Source: Zygnema cylindricum (lineage: Eukaryota; Streptophyta; Zygnematophyceae; Zygnematales; Zygnemataceae). From it: a stretch of DNA of 39,148 nt. A program made the position numbers and the translations under genes. Location: assembly GCA_037447655.1 (NCBI GenBank), contig JBBHKE010002353.1:38365-77512 (forward strand). Direction: 5' to 3'. The notes beneath the pieces were generated by a model. The model was not told where the DNA came from, searched no databases, and saw only the letters and a list, made by a program, of their open reading frames with translations. Positions 8,495 through 19,415 of the stretch are shown here, in pieces (positions within the stretch are counted from its first letter, which is position 1; each line of letters opens with the position of its first letter).

Positions 8495-10726
8495 AGGACA
8501 GAAGTTTTGGGCCGAAGCAATGAACTGTGCAAATTATCTCAAGAATAGAGTTCTTAATTTAGCAGTAAAGGGCCGAACACCCTATGAGAGATGGACAGGC
8601 CGAAAACCAGATAGGTAGTGAAGTGTTCAATTTAAACAATGATCGGTCAAACTGGAAGTTAGACCCAAAAGGAAAACCAGGATATATACTAGGATATGAA
8701 GAAGATATAAAAGGATATAGAGTCTATGATCTCAAAAGAGAGGATATTATCCTAGTGAAGCATCTAGTGGTTATGCATGAAGGAAAATCTATAGATCCCT
8801 TTAACCATACAAGGACAATCAGAATAAGATGTGAGTCAGAAAATTCTGATGACTTTGAGCTTCCTAACTATCCTAGATTTTAAGAAGATGATGATCTTGC
8901 AGGTACAGATCACATCGAGAAAGACCCAAATGTGAAACCCCTAGTAGTAACTCCAACCGAAGCGGAAGACGTGGTGGAAATCGACCCGGAATCAAGGGAT
9001 AGGGGAGAAGTAACACTTTTCGGAAAAATCCAAGAGAACCATCTATTCCTGCAACCAAGTTTGAGGGAGGAAGAAGAAGCAGCAAAAGATTGCAAGAGAG
9101 AGAAGTTAACAATAAGGTAAACAAAATGTCTCACCCCGATGAACCTCAAACTTATAATGAGGCAATGACTTGTCCTGAGAGAAACCGGTGGGAAATAGCC
9201 ATTAATGAGGAGATGGCCTCAATTATGGCGGCCGATACATGAGAATTGATGGATTGTCCTCCTGACAGGAAGCCAATTGGGTGTAAGTGGGTATTTAAGC
9301 TAAAACTGAACCCGGATAACACCATTGAGCTCTACAAGGCTTGGTTAGTGGCGAAGGGATTTACCCAAAAAAAATGAATTGACTACGAGGAGACTTTTGC
9401 TCCGGTCGTCAGGTTTCTTTCGCTTTGGATACTTCTCTGTATGGCGGCAGCAGAAGACATGGTAGTGCATCAGATGGACATCAAGACGACCTTTCTACAT
9501 GGAGAGTTGGAAGAGGAAATTTTTATGCGACAGCCCGAAGGGTTTGTGGAGCAAAGGGAGGTAAGCAAGGTATGCCGATTGATCAAATCTTTGTATGGGC
9601 TGAAACAGGCGCCCGGGCAATGGAACAAGAAGCTCGATGAGTTTTTTACAGGTTTGGGATATATTCGGATCAGCTCAAATCACTCAATTTATTTTTTTGA
9701 AGATGAGGAAGGAATTATTTTTATTGCAATTTATATTGATAATTTGCTTGTTTTAAGTAAATCTATGGATAAAATAAATTAGTTGAAAAATGATCTAAAA
9801 GGAAGATTTGAGATGAACGATATGGGAGAAGCAAGGTATATTTTGGGAATTGAGGTAGAGAGAGACAGAGATACAAAGAAAATAAGATCAACTCAAAAAG
9901 AGGCCATTGGAAACATGTTAGAAAAATTCCAAATGGATAAGGCTAATAGTAGTACCACTCCTATGGATTTAAAGAAGGGAAGAGACGGGAGTGTGGAAGA
10001 GGGAGTTATAATCTTAGATGATGAGGTAGACCCAGAAGAGAAAAAAAATATGCAGACCATCCGTTATAGACAAGTAGTGGGCAGCCTAATATATTTCATG
10101 AATTGTACCCGTCTGGACATAGCCGCAGCTGTAGGAGTACTAAGTAGGAGTCTAAATGCTCCCACTAACAAAGATTGGGAGGCAGCTACGAGAGTCCTTA
10201 GATATCTTATAGGGACTACGGATCTATGGTTGCATTTGGGTGGGAACAATATTGACATCACCACTTGGAGTGATGGCAGCTATGGGGATGCTCTTATGAG
10301 GAGATGTACATCTGGATATGTATTCTATGTGGGTGATGGGGCTTGCTGCTGGAGCAGAAGCAGCAAAAGGTCATTGCTCAGTCCACCATGAAGGCTGAGT
10401 ACATGGCTTCCTGCTCTGCTGTAAAATAATTAATGTGGGTCAAGTCTTTGCTTGGTGAACCTGGTCATCTTAAGAGTGGTGTCCAAAAAGTGTTTTGTGA
10501 TAATCAGGCTGCCATTGCCATTTCTGCCAATCGTAAACATCACTTTAAAGCCAAACACATGGACATTAGACTTAGCTTTGTTAGGGAGAAAGTAGTAAAC
10601 AAGATAATCAGTTTGGAGTATAAACCAGATAGTGAAATGGTAGGAGATATGATGACCAAACGTGTGCCTTCCCCTAAACTATTTTTTTGTCGGGAGAAGT
10701 GTGGTCTTAAAATAAAGAGTGACTAG
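8495..10726 (+). pseudogene. pol: Integrase end, reverse transcriptase and RNase H of element A
   Basis: The piece resumes in the integrase C-terminal region (FWAEAMNCANYLKNR near 8510, then GYILGYEEDIKGYRVYDL near 8670). Reverse transcriptase starts near 9265 (KPIGCKWVFKLKLNPDNTIE), continues through VHQMDIKTTFLHGELEEEI and LYGLKQAPGQWN, and has YIDN where active copia enzymes have YVDD. RNase H near 10100-10700 has VVGSLIYFMNCTR, TWSDGSYGD, EYMAS, CDNQAAIAI and a MMTK end. Stops are seen near 8616, 9242, 9376, 9781 and 10428 and a frameshift near 10355. The last codon is directly followed by a TAG and the polypurine tract. Confidence 0.85.
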
Positions 10727-10739
10727 AAAATAAGGGGAG
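10727..10739 (+). other. Polypurine tract of element A
   Basis: AAAATAAGGGGAG lies between the pol stop codon and the right LTR start TGTAGAAATT. It would prime plus-strand DNA synthesis. Confidence 0.85.
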
Positions 10740-10983
10740 TGTAGAAATTAAAGGCTATTTTAGTATTTTTTTGGTTTTGTAAAATGGAGAAAAGAAGTAG
10801 AGGCAGTTTGCCTCTAACTCCCCTCTCCAGCTCCCACACTTATCGCAGTCACTGAAAGTTGTAGAGAGAGAAAGAGCCATGGCTGTCTATGCTATCCAAA
10901 CGGGGACAGACATTAGATTGGTAGATTTACCAGAATAGTATGACGGACCCGGGATTTGAACTTGCTACCTGCCGTCCCTCAAA
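10740..10983 (+). repeat. Truncated right LTR of element A
   Basis: The first ~244 bases match the left LTR, including a slightly decayed palindrome at 10799-10815. Similarity ends near 10983. A 16-base piece of the LTR (GGACAGACATTAGATT, 10905-10920) is repeated at 10993-11008 at the border with the fold-back element, suggesting that the truncation involved recombination or repair. Confidence 0.8.
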
Positions 10984-11285
10984 GCCCCCTCTAGGACAGA
11001 CATTAGATTATTTATCGGAATAGCCAGTTCAAATTCCGTTCGTCTGATCTTGTGAATCCAATCGTCAACTGCGTGACGCGTGTGGTTGATTATCAGCGCC
11101 ACTCCATAAAACCTGCATACGTTCTCTTGCTAACATGTGTCCCTGTAAAAGTATAATATACTCTATTGTGCTTTTGCTACTGTAACACTAATTAAGGTAA
11201 GTATTACAGCAGACTACTTAGAAAATATTCAAAGTTATTTTAGCCCTATCTACTGAAATAAAGATTCATAAATTACAACAGTTTT

Positions 11286-11855
11286 TACCGTTATGAACTC
11301 TATATCGGCGCCCCCAAATTTTGATTCCAAAACCCGAAATATAATTGATAATACTAAATTTTCCTTTACGTTAATTACGGTTCTATAGAATTAGCGTTTA
11401 TAATTCTAATTTATGATATTATTGAATAGTGTGGTCTACGGACTTGTCAGTCCGTACAAAACGATATTGTATTAATTAAAAAAGTACGAAACATGGATTA
11501 AAATAATCGCGATCGCATGTAAAACTACGCTCAGAAAAAGAGACATAATAAGATCGTACCTATTTTAGTGTAAAAATATGTGTGGCCTAATAATTATTCG
11601 CGCGAACACCCAAACTAGAGTTATGAAAAAATTAGAGTTAAAGGACGCGACAGTCAACGAGTTGTTCAGTCTTTGTACTTTTACCTATTTTACTGTGAAG
11701 ATCCTGATGGCAGATCTCTTGTACCAAAATAATAATTAATGATCAATTAGTATTAAACATTTTTTCAAAAAAAATAAAATTGTAATAAGTGTTAATAACG
11801 CTAATCGTTTTTTAACACTAATAATTTATCAACGGTAATAACAATTCACGATGTA
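11286..11855 (+). mobile_element. MITE-like copy inside the fold-back element
   Basis: It follows 125-680 in block order: a CGGCGCCC block near the left end, a GTGTGGTCTACGGAC block, an AATTAGTATTA block and GTGTTAATAACGCTAA before the right terminus, which ends CACGATGTA. The left terminus is shortened. It is non-coding. Confidence 0.5.
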
Positions 11856-12524
11856 GTTGGCGTTTGTATTATCTACGAGGCACATGTCGTTTTCTTAATT
11901 TCATCCGCCTCTTAAAGGGGCTTATGATGTCAGATGTACCTGACACACGTTTCTGTCCATACACATCAAATTTGACATCAACTATGAGATGCTCAGTGTG
12001 GATTTCGTATTTTACGTTTATGATACAGTATATTTTGTATTTTTTAATATATAGTGTAATAGTGTTAATACAATTTCTGCCTTCTTTTCAAATAGAGCAA
12101 AGAATTAACGGCATGAAATCGTACATGTTGAAAAGGAGGGCTAGCTTCTGAACTCCCAGCATTTTATTATCGGACGGTCACGAACGAAGGATAGGACTCG
12201 TTAGTGCAAGATGGCGGCTTTATCTATATTCATCGATAAGGTCGAACAGCCAAGATCTGACGGTCAAAAACGATTGCTGACAATGTACTTTGAAAGTTAC
12301 CCGGTCGGTGAGGTCGCCCGAGAGACAAAGTTACCCGTTTGCTGATGTCGGTCTAGGGACAGAGTTACCTTTTTGCTGACGTCGGCCGAGGGACACGCAG
12401 TTCAGGGTTGCAGACGTCGGCCCATTTAAAGGTTTTCAAACGGACGACCAAAGGTCAAAAAATTAAATAGAGATAAGACAAACGTTTTTGTACATAATGT
12501 CCGTACATAAAGGACAACCAAGGT
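11856..12524. other. Non-coding interior of the fold-back element
   Basis: No convincing gene is seen; the longest open frame near 11864-12151 has no recognisable motif. Near 12292-12424 a unit of roughly 35-45 bases occurs three times in diverged form (AAAGTTACCCG..., GAGTTACCTTTTTGCTGACG..., ...GCAGACGTCGGCCC). Confidence 0.4.
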
Positions 12525-12867
12525 GTGTAGTAATTTATAAATCTTTATTTCAGTAGATAGGGCTAAAAAAACTTAGAATATTTTCTAACTAGTCTGCTGT
12601 AATACTTACCTTAATTAGTATTACAGTAGCAAAAGTACAATAAAGTATATTGTACTTTTATAATAGAGTATATTGTACTTTTACGGGGACATGTGTCTGC
12701 AAGAGAACGTATGCAGGTTTTACGGAGTGGCGCAGACAGTCAGCCACACGCGTCACGCAGTTGACGATTGGATTTACAGGATCGGACGAACGGAATCAAA
12801 ACCGTGTGTTCCGGAAATATATGGTACGGTTTGACGGTACCATCGTCGATTGAATTTGTTCCAACGG

Positions 12868-12938
12868 ACGCGATTCATCTAGGACCACAAGCGTGATTCA
12901 CGAGGGACCACAAGCGTGATTCACGTGGGACCACAAGT
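12868..12938 (+). repeat. Short tandem repeat, ~23 bp x 3
   Basis: The unit GCGTGATTCACGNGGGACCACAA occurs twice almost perfectly at 12891-12936, with a diverged third unit before it. It lies about 45 bases beyond the right arm of the fold-back element. Confidence 0.7.
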
Positions 12939-13259
12939 GAAAAAGCATTTAGGTGCTTCGTACTACACGACCACAGTTGGTTGGACTTTAACGACTACCG
13001 CTGACTAAGCAGCTGTAACGTTTTGTGTACGGTTCGATATCTAAAAATATCTTAATAAATATTGTTTTGTAGTTTAGTGTAATAAAAAATAATGTTCTAT
13101 TAATTAGGTTTTTGGAAAATAGTAATTAGGGTTTTTGAGATACTAAGGTACAGTAACGTACAGGTAGGATACTTTGTTCGTTGGTCAAGGTAATAACCGC
13201 AATAATAGTTACCCAAATTAGTGTAGACCAGTAGATACACAATGTGAGTACATACCTTA
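12939..13259. other. No gene seen
   Basis: AT-rich sequence between the tandem repeat and the first part recognisable as C leader. A C-type left LTR would be expected here, but I cannot identify one. Confidence 0.4.
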
Positions 13260-13505
13260 GGACTTAGCCAATTTTGCAGTATCCAGTTTTGGGAATATGA
13301 TTTTCTAAGGGCAGTTTTTGGGAAACTTGAAAACATCATATCTTATGGTTTACTGAGTCATTTGGGCAGCAATTTTGGGAATTTTCAGTTTACTTCGTTT
13401 TGTAACGCTTTGAGAGATTAGAGGCATATTGGCCTTTTGAGTCATATTTTGTGTAAGCTGAAAGTTGGTTGTTGAGTAGGTGCTTGATAGCTTTTGTTGT
13501 TTTCC

Positions 13506-14464
13506 ATGTCTACTTCCACTACTACTGCTAATCCTCCTGTTGCAGCGGTGGATGTAGAACAACAGGTTATAGGCCTTTCCTCAAGAATTCCCATCTTCAA
13601 TGGCCAAAAGTATGCGTATTGGGCGGCGATGGTTGAATCTTCGTTTGAAATTGCTGACTTATTCGGGGTCTTGGATGGCTCCCTCGATGAAACAACCAAG
13701 TTGGGAAAAAAAGAATTCAATGGCAAAGAACAATCTAATTCTTTATATTTCAGAAAATCTGGTCATGTCTTGCCTAAAAATGAAAAAGGCGACGAAGATT
13801 TGGACATCACTGAAATTCGCTTTTGAGAAAGCGAATGTCCAAGAGAAACTCTTGGTGGCTGGAAAAAATTGGGGTTACAAATACACGGGGGGTACTATGG
13901 TCAAGTATTATGACACCTTTCGTGCACTTATTGATGCACACTCTTCTTCTGGGGGGTCATTTCCTGAGTTTTAGCATGATGCTTTGCTTATTAGAGGACT
14001 TCGTAGTAGTATGAAAGGTGTGTCTGCTTAGTTAAAGAGTCATGATAAAGCTAGTTGGTCATTTCAATTAGCATAGAATCTTATATTGGAAGACGAGTCT
14101 AATACTAAACTCCTTGAAGGAGAAGGAAAGGTTGAAGCTTTTGTAACAGACTTTGACAAAAGAGCTCAGTTTAATCAAATAAAAATCAGTTTATTTAGAA
14201 CCAGAATCAGTTTAATCAGTTTAATCAGAGGCCAAATAGATAATCTTCTACTGCTTGTTTCTATTGTTTTGAGAAGTTTCATGGATAAATGTATTGTCCT
14301 AAGTTGAAAAAGGTTTATGAGATATGTTTATATAGGCCGGGTTGGCAGCAAAGCCAATATCACAGAGGGTTTTTTCTGGAAATCCTCCTCATGGAAATGC
14401 TCTATTTTCAGCTTCTGCAACTGATGCAGATGAGTGTTTGAGCTTCAATGAGCAAGAGGAAGTG
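13506..14464 (+). pseudogene. gag: Gag of element C
   Basis: It starts MSTSTTTANPPVAAVDVEQQ and leads into RIPIFNGQKYAYWAAMVESSFE, the N-terminal block of copia Gag. A frameshift near 13820 moves to the frame with KANVQEKLLVAGKNWGYKYTGG. In-frame stops at 13972, 14029 and 14071 follow. Part of the late region contains a short duplicated ATCAGTTTA stretch (14186-14226). The zinc knuckle (C-F-Y-C, H, C) at about 14256-14297 is interrupted by a stop between His and the last Cys. Confidence 0.75.
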
Positions 14465-14938
14465 GAGTTATTTGCTATGGCGACGGCAATGGAGGGTCCC
14501 AAGGATGCAGGATGGATCATGGACACGGGAGCATCGGCCCACATGTGCTGGATTAAAGCGGCTTTTACAAATCTGTCGCAAACGCCTCCAAAGAGTATAT
14601 ACTATGCTTGTGGGATGAGTGTTCAAACCTCGGCTCAGGGTGATGTATCTTTAATGGTAGATGTAAGGGAAAAGTTAGTAGAGAGAACTCTTCACAATGT
14701 TTTGTATGTTCAATACTTTAAAAATAATATTTTCTCTATATCATTAGTGGAAAGCAAAGGCTTTGAAGTCATTTTGAAAGGAGGTAGACAGGTTGTTAGC
14801 AAAAAAAGAAAAGTAGCAGCAACAAGAACTAGAGATGCTAGCAAAATGTATCGCATGGACATGGCTGAATATAAGGAAAATGATGTTCTCTACTCCAATG
14901 TCCAATATGATAATGAGTGGTGGCATAAGAGATTATGA
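14465..14938 (+). pseudogene. pol: Protease and pre-integrase region of element C
   Basis: The aspartic protease site is WIMDTGASAHMC at about 14512, followed by the flap and the NVLYVQYFKNNIFSISL block expected of copia proteases. The pre-integrase domain ends EWWHKRL, then a stop at 14936. This piece is open for almost 200 codons and is the best preserved part of C. Confidence 0.8.
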
Positions 14939-16139
14939 CACATGATTTATGATAGTCTAAAGAAAATGGTGAATTCGGGAAAAGTTGATCCATTTTCTCT
15001 CACCTCTCATCCTATAAAATCATGTGATGGTTATTCACTTGGCAAGATCCACAAATTGCCATTTCCACAAGAAACACACCACAGATCGGAAATTTTTTTT
15101 GCAGCTAATACATTTTGATGTTCATGGTCCTTCACAAGTGGCTTCGGCTGGAGGCGTCCACTATATGGTCGCATTTACAGATGACTACTCCAGGTACACC
15201 AAAGTTTACTTCATGCAACATAAAAGTGAAGTGTTTACTCACTTCAAACACTACAAAGCGTGGTCGGAAAAGATTCATGGAGTTCCAATATTGGCGCTGA
15301 GATCAGACAACGGTGGAGAATACACATCAAAAGAATTGGAAGAATTTATCCTTCAGTAAGGTATCACTCACAATCTTACAGTTCCATATACACCGGTACA
15401 GAATGGTGTTTTTGGGATATTAATTAGGAGAGTGACAAAGAGTGCTCGGTCCATGCTTGTAGATAAAAGGCTAGATTTGAAATTCTGGGCTAAAACACTT
15501 AACTGTACTGTTTATATTAAAAATAAAATTGCTTCTAGATCTGTTTCCACTACACCTTATGAGTTTTGGACAGAAGAAAAATCTGATGTTTGTCACTTTA
15601 AGATCTTTGGCAGCAAGTGTTTTATCTGAGATACTTCACGGGATAGTTGGAAAATGGAGGCTAAAGGCCTACGTGGGATTTTTACGGGGTATGATGATAA
15701 TGCTAAAGGATATAGAGTTTTTGTATTTAAGAAACAAAAAGTGATTATCTCTAGATATATCCAAATTAAGGATGAACAGGATTCGGTTGACCTTTTTAAA
15801 TTGTTAGATCAATCGGCAAAAGAATAGCATGAATATATCATTTTTCACCATACGCAGCTAGTTTACTTTCCACCTGCAAGTAGGACACCTATTCCTTCAG
15901 TTCCTCTAAAGCCTTCACAAGATGCTTCACCACAAGCTACACCTCAGGCGGAAAGAACTCCTACAGACTCAGTACCCGCTCAAATTACGGTTGAAACAAA
16001 ACTGAAAATTAGAGGTTGCCGACGATTTCAGCCTCAGAATTTCCGGGGGGAAAGAGATCTAGCTGCCGTCTGCAAGCAAGGTCTCACTTTGCTTTTTCTG
16101 CAGCTAGAGAGGAGCCTTTAACGATCCAGGAGGCTTTCT
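14939..16139 (+). pseudogene. pol: Integrase of element C
   Basis: The zinc-binding segment reads SCDGYSLGKIHKLPF, with Tyr in place of the second Cys that F retains. After a frameshift the core has HFDVHGPSQVASAGG with the first catalytic Asp, AFTDDYSRYTKVYF, and SDNGGEYTSKEL with the second. A stop follows near 15357. The expected catalytic Glu (usually in VAERxNR) is lost: the sequence reads VFGILIRRV. The C-terminal region (FWAKTLNCTVYIKNK; HFKIFGSKCFI) is present to 15628 and fragments of the Pro-rich linker to about 16130. Confidence 0.8.
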
Positions 16140-16630
16140 CATCACCTGAGAGAAATTAGTGGATTGAGGCGGCAAACAATAAAATGAAGTCTATTTTGGA
16201 GGCACAAACATAGGGCTAATGATCTTCCTTCAGGCAGAAAAGCCATCGGCAGCAAATGGGTATTCAAGGTGAAGTTGAACCCAAACAACACCATTGAAAG
16301 GTATAAGGCCAGACTAGTGGCCAAAGGGTATAATCAAAAAAAGGTATTGACTTTGAAAAAACATTCTCTCTTATTGTCAAATTTGCCACTGTCACAATTT
16401 TGCTAAGTCTAGCGGCTATAGAAAATATAGAAATACATTAGATGGATGTTAAAACGACCTTCTTGAATGGAGAGTTAGAAGAAACCATTTGTATGAAACA
16501 ACCCGAAATGTATGTAGAAAAGGGAAGGGAAGAATTAGTGTATAAATTGATGAAATCTTTGTATGGGCTAAAATAAGCCCTGCGTCAATGGAATTTGAAG
16601 TAAGATGAGTTTTTGACTGGGCTAAGTTTT
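16140..16630 (+). pseudogene. pol: Reverse transcriptase of element C, truncated
   Basis: KAIGSKWVFKVKLNPNNTIERYKARLVAKG is recognisable from about 16243, then a frameshift, and a decayed DVKTTFLNGELEE and LYGLK block with several stops. The piece ends at a decayed FLTGLSF equivalent directly against the terminus of the D LTR. The catalytic YVDD part and RNase H are absent. Confidence 0.75.
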
Positions 16631-17685
16631 TGAAACTGTGAGACCTCTATTAGCCCTCAGAGTAGGCAGCTCACTCGAAGCCCCTAGGATAACCTTGACC
16701 CCTTTGTGTTTCCACAAGAATAATTGCCACCGAGACAGATAAAAACACTCACCAACTTTACCCTTATGAAGAGAAGACTCCGTTGAGTATATAGCAAAAA
16801 GAATCTCTGAATTTGCTCCCTTGAGCAGTAAGTTATGAAGGGTTAAAGTTGACCTTTTGTACAGAAGCTCTTTGGGATAGAAGGGTCTACCTACCAAATT
16901 TCCTAAGTCCTAAATCCTTCTCTCAACCCTATAATACTAGAGTACGGACCAATGAGATTAGTGTATTGTACAAAAAAGTGTACGTGCTGATGTACTTTAT
17001 GTACGGTCATTGTACGACATGGCCAAAATGTCGACGTCTGCCACATCCGGATTTGTTCCTGTATTCTCTGGAGATGACGTAGGCCAATATGACTTTGCCA
17101 CGTGTCATTTGAGGTGGCGATGTTTGAAAAACCGCTAAAGCGTCCATTCTGCGATCCCGACATCTATCACGGCCGTTCGATCTAGATCAGCAATTAATTA
17201 TAACCATCGAAATAAATTGCGTGGTATTTGTTTCGCAATCCAAACAAATGCGAGATATTCGTTTCGTAGAGTAACGTACGCTGTACTATACAAAACTGTG
17301 TCTATGTCTGAAAAACTGTTCGCACCGTAAAACGAACTTGTGTACGTATATCAATTTAAATTATTATCAAACCCAGTATGTACTAGCACCGATCCTAGAC
17401 TAATAGAATAAAGCTACCGGCTACGGCTGGACTTGATGGACGGTAGGTACGAGGATCAAATCATGGGTCCGTCAAGTATATTTTGGTAAATTTATCAAAA
17501 TCTACCACTTGTCTCTCTATCTCTAAGCGGCATAGGCAGCCATGGCTTTAGCTTCCTCTTCAACCTTTATTGACTGCGACAAGTGTGGGGGCTGAAGAGA
17601 GGAGTTAGAGGCAGACTGCCTCGCCTTTTTTTTTGCATTTTATTTTAGACCTAGAAAATACTAAATTTAACCATTAATTTATACA
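16631..17685 (-). repeat. 3' LTR of element D
   Basis: It starts on the plus strand TGAAACTGTGAGACC and ends ...TTTATACA, about 1055 bp. In element orientation it ends (ATAGAG)GTCTCACAGTTTCA, with the Gag ATG decayed to ATA. The palindrome AGAGGCAG-A-CTGCCTC lies at 17607-17622. Eleven GTAC tetranucleotides lie between 16921 and 17460. Confidence 0.85.
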
Positions 17686-17715
17686 CTCCCTTTATTTTCT
17701 AGTCACTCTTTAATT

Positions 17716-18360
17716 TCACACCACTTTTTTCCCTGCAAAAATTTGCTTAGGGGAAGGCACAAGTTTGGTCATCATATGTGCTACAATCTCGCTAATTGGT
17801 CTGTACTCTAAACTGATTATTTTATTTTCTACCTTCTCTCTAACAAAGATGAGTCTAATGTCCATGTATTTGGCTTTAAAATGGTGTTTAGGATTGGCAG
17901 CAATAGCGGTTGCTGCTTGATTATCACAAAAAAAATTATGCACACCACTCTTAAGGTGACCAAGCTCACTAATTAAAGACTTAACCCAAATCAATTCTTT
18001 TACAGCAGAGCAAGAGGCCATATACTCAACCTCCATGGTGGAATGAGCAATAACCTTTTGTTGTTTGCTACTCCTGCAACAATACAATACATATCCAAAA
18101 GTACATCTCCTCATCGGAGCATCACCATAACTTGCACCACTCCAAGCAGTGATGTCAATATTCCCTCCACCCAAATGCAACCATATATCCCTAGTTCCTA
18201 TCAAATATCTAAGAACTCTCTTAGCTGCCTCCCAATCTCTCTTAGTGGGAGTATTTAGACTTCTACTCAGCACTCCTACAGCTGCAGCCAAATCCGGACG
18301 GGTACAATTCATAAAATAGATTAGGCTTCCCACTACTTGCCTGTATAGAATAGTCTGCAT
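17716..18360 (-). pseudogene. pol: RNase H and reverse transcriptase end of element D
   Basis: VVGSLIYFMNCTRPDLAAAVG opens the connection domain. RNase H has WSGASYGD (the first acidic residue of the usual SDASYGD is Gly here), a GYVLY segment, STMEVEYMA and CDNQAATAI, and ends MMTKLVPSPK. Relative to E a short segment (GDGACCW) is deleted, without breaking the frame. It is open for 214 codons. Confidence 0.85.
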
Positions 18361-19415
18361 GACTTCTGTTCTTCCGAACCGAATTCCTCGTCTAAGATTA
18401 TAACTCCTAGAATCGCCTCACTTCCCTTCTTCAACTCCATTGGAGTTGTGCAACTATTAGCCTTATCCATCTGAAACTTTTCCAACATGTTCCCTATTGC
18501 TTCATTTTGAGTTAGCCTTATAATCTTTCCTTCTCGGTCTCTTTCTACTTGAATTTTTAAAATATATCTTGCCTCTCCCATATCCTTCATCTCAAATCCC
18601 CCCTTAAGATTTGTTTTCAGTTTATTAATTTTCTTCATTGATTTACTTAGAACAAGAAAATCATCAACATAAATTGCAATAAAAATAACTCATTGCTCAT
18701 CTTCAAAAACATAAATTGAGTGATCAAAGTTGATCCGAATGTATCCCACACCGCTAAGAAACTCATCAAGCTTCTTATTCCACTGTCGAGGCGCCTGTTT
18801 AAACTCATAAAGAGATTTAATCAGCCGGCATACCTTACTCTACTCTCCTTGCTCCACAAATCCTTCGGGTTGTTGCATGGATATCTCCTCTTCCAATTCT
18901 CCATGCAAAAAGGATGTTTTGATGTCCATCTGGTGCACTTCCATGTTTTCCGCTGCTGCCAGGTTGAGAAGTATGCGGACGGAAAGAAATCTGACTACCG
19001 AGGCAAAGGTTTCCTCGTAGTCAATTCCCTCTTTCTGTGTAAATCCTTTGGCCACTAATCGGGCCTTGTTGCGCTCAATGGTGTTATCTAGGTTCAATTT
19101 TAATTTGAACACCCACTTACACCCGATTGGTTTTCGGTTAGGTGGACTATCCACCTGCTCCTAGATATCGGCTGCCATGATTGAGGCCTTATCCTCGTTA
19201 ACTGCTGTCTTTCACCGATTCCTTTCTGGACAATTCATCGCCTCTCCATAAGTCTGAGGTTCATCCGGATGAGAGAGTTTTGTTACCTTGATATTAGCCT
19301 GTTTTTCTTGCAACCTTTTGCTACTTCTCATTCCCCCTTCAAAATCTGCGGCGGTATAGATGGTTGCCGTGGGTTCTTTCGTCGACTTCTCCCCTGTCCC
19401 TTGATTCCGAATCAT
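18361..19415 (-). pseudogene. pol: Reverse transcriptase of element D
   Basis: From the N-terminal side: KPIGCKWVFKLKLNLDNTIER near 19130, ARLVAKGFTQKEGIDYEETFASVVRF, VHQMDIKTSFLHGELEEEI, then near 18690 the catalytic IYVDDFLVLSK with both Asp residues intact, then GEARYILKIQVERDR and NSCTTPMELKKGSE. A frameshift near 18360 and stops near 18700 and 18842 break it. Of the three A-type copies only this one keeps the YVDD motif. Confidence 0.85.

Larger units (their letters stand above)
870..10983 (+). mobile_element. Ty1/copia retrotransposon A, degenerate, hosting nested B
   Basis: The element has a left LTR (870-1898), a primer-binding site, gag, protease, integrase, reverse transcriptase and RNase H in copia order, a polypurine tract and a truncated right LTR (10740-10983). 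Removing nested element B leaves about 4.3 kb of internal sequence, normal for copia. Stops and frameshifts are found throughout, so it is inactive. The right LTR stops about 785 bases short of the left one, just before the fold-back element at 11008. Confidence 0.85.
11008..12822. mobile_element. Fold-back element with ~0.3 kb inverted arms
   Basis: The left arm (about 11008-11280) and right arm (about 12525-12822) are reverse complements with high identity by eye. Shared landmarks include CCAATCGTCAACTGCGTGACG and ACCTGCATACGTTCTCTTG. The right arm has an extra ~30 bases from a local duplication of a TATATTGTACTTTTA unit. No transposase is visible between the arms. The interior holds a MITE copy and tandem repeats. 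Long arms fit Mutator-like or fold-back elements, but no target duplication could be fixed. Confidence 0.65.
13260..16630 (+). mobile_element. Copia element C, 3'-truncated
   Basis: The order is leader (13260-13505), gag, protease, integrase and the first part of reverse transcriptase; sequence then stops at the LTR of the opposite-strand element D. It belongs to a different copia lineage from A: Gag starts with a Ser/Thr-Pro-rich tail and RIPIFNGQKYAYW, and a Tto/Tnt1-like pol follows. No left LTR was recognised. The same truncation point is found in F (26314). Confidence 0.75.

Noticed and set aside
11864-12151. Open frame of 95 codons in the fold-back interior
   Set aside because: It has no recognisable motif, lies in a transposase-free repeat and is no longer than expected by chance.
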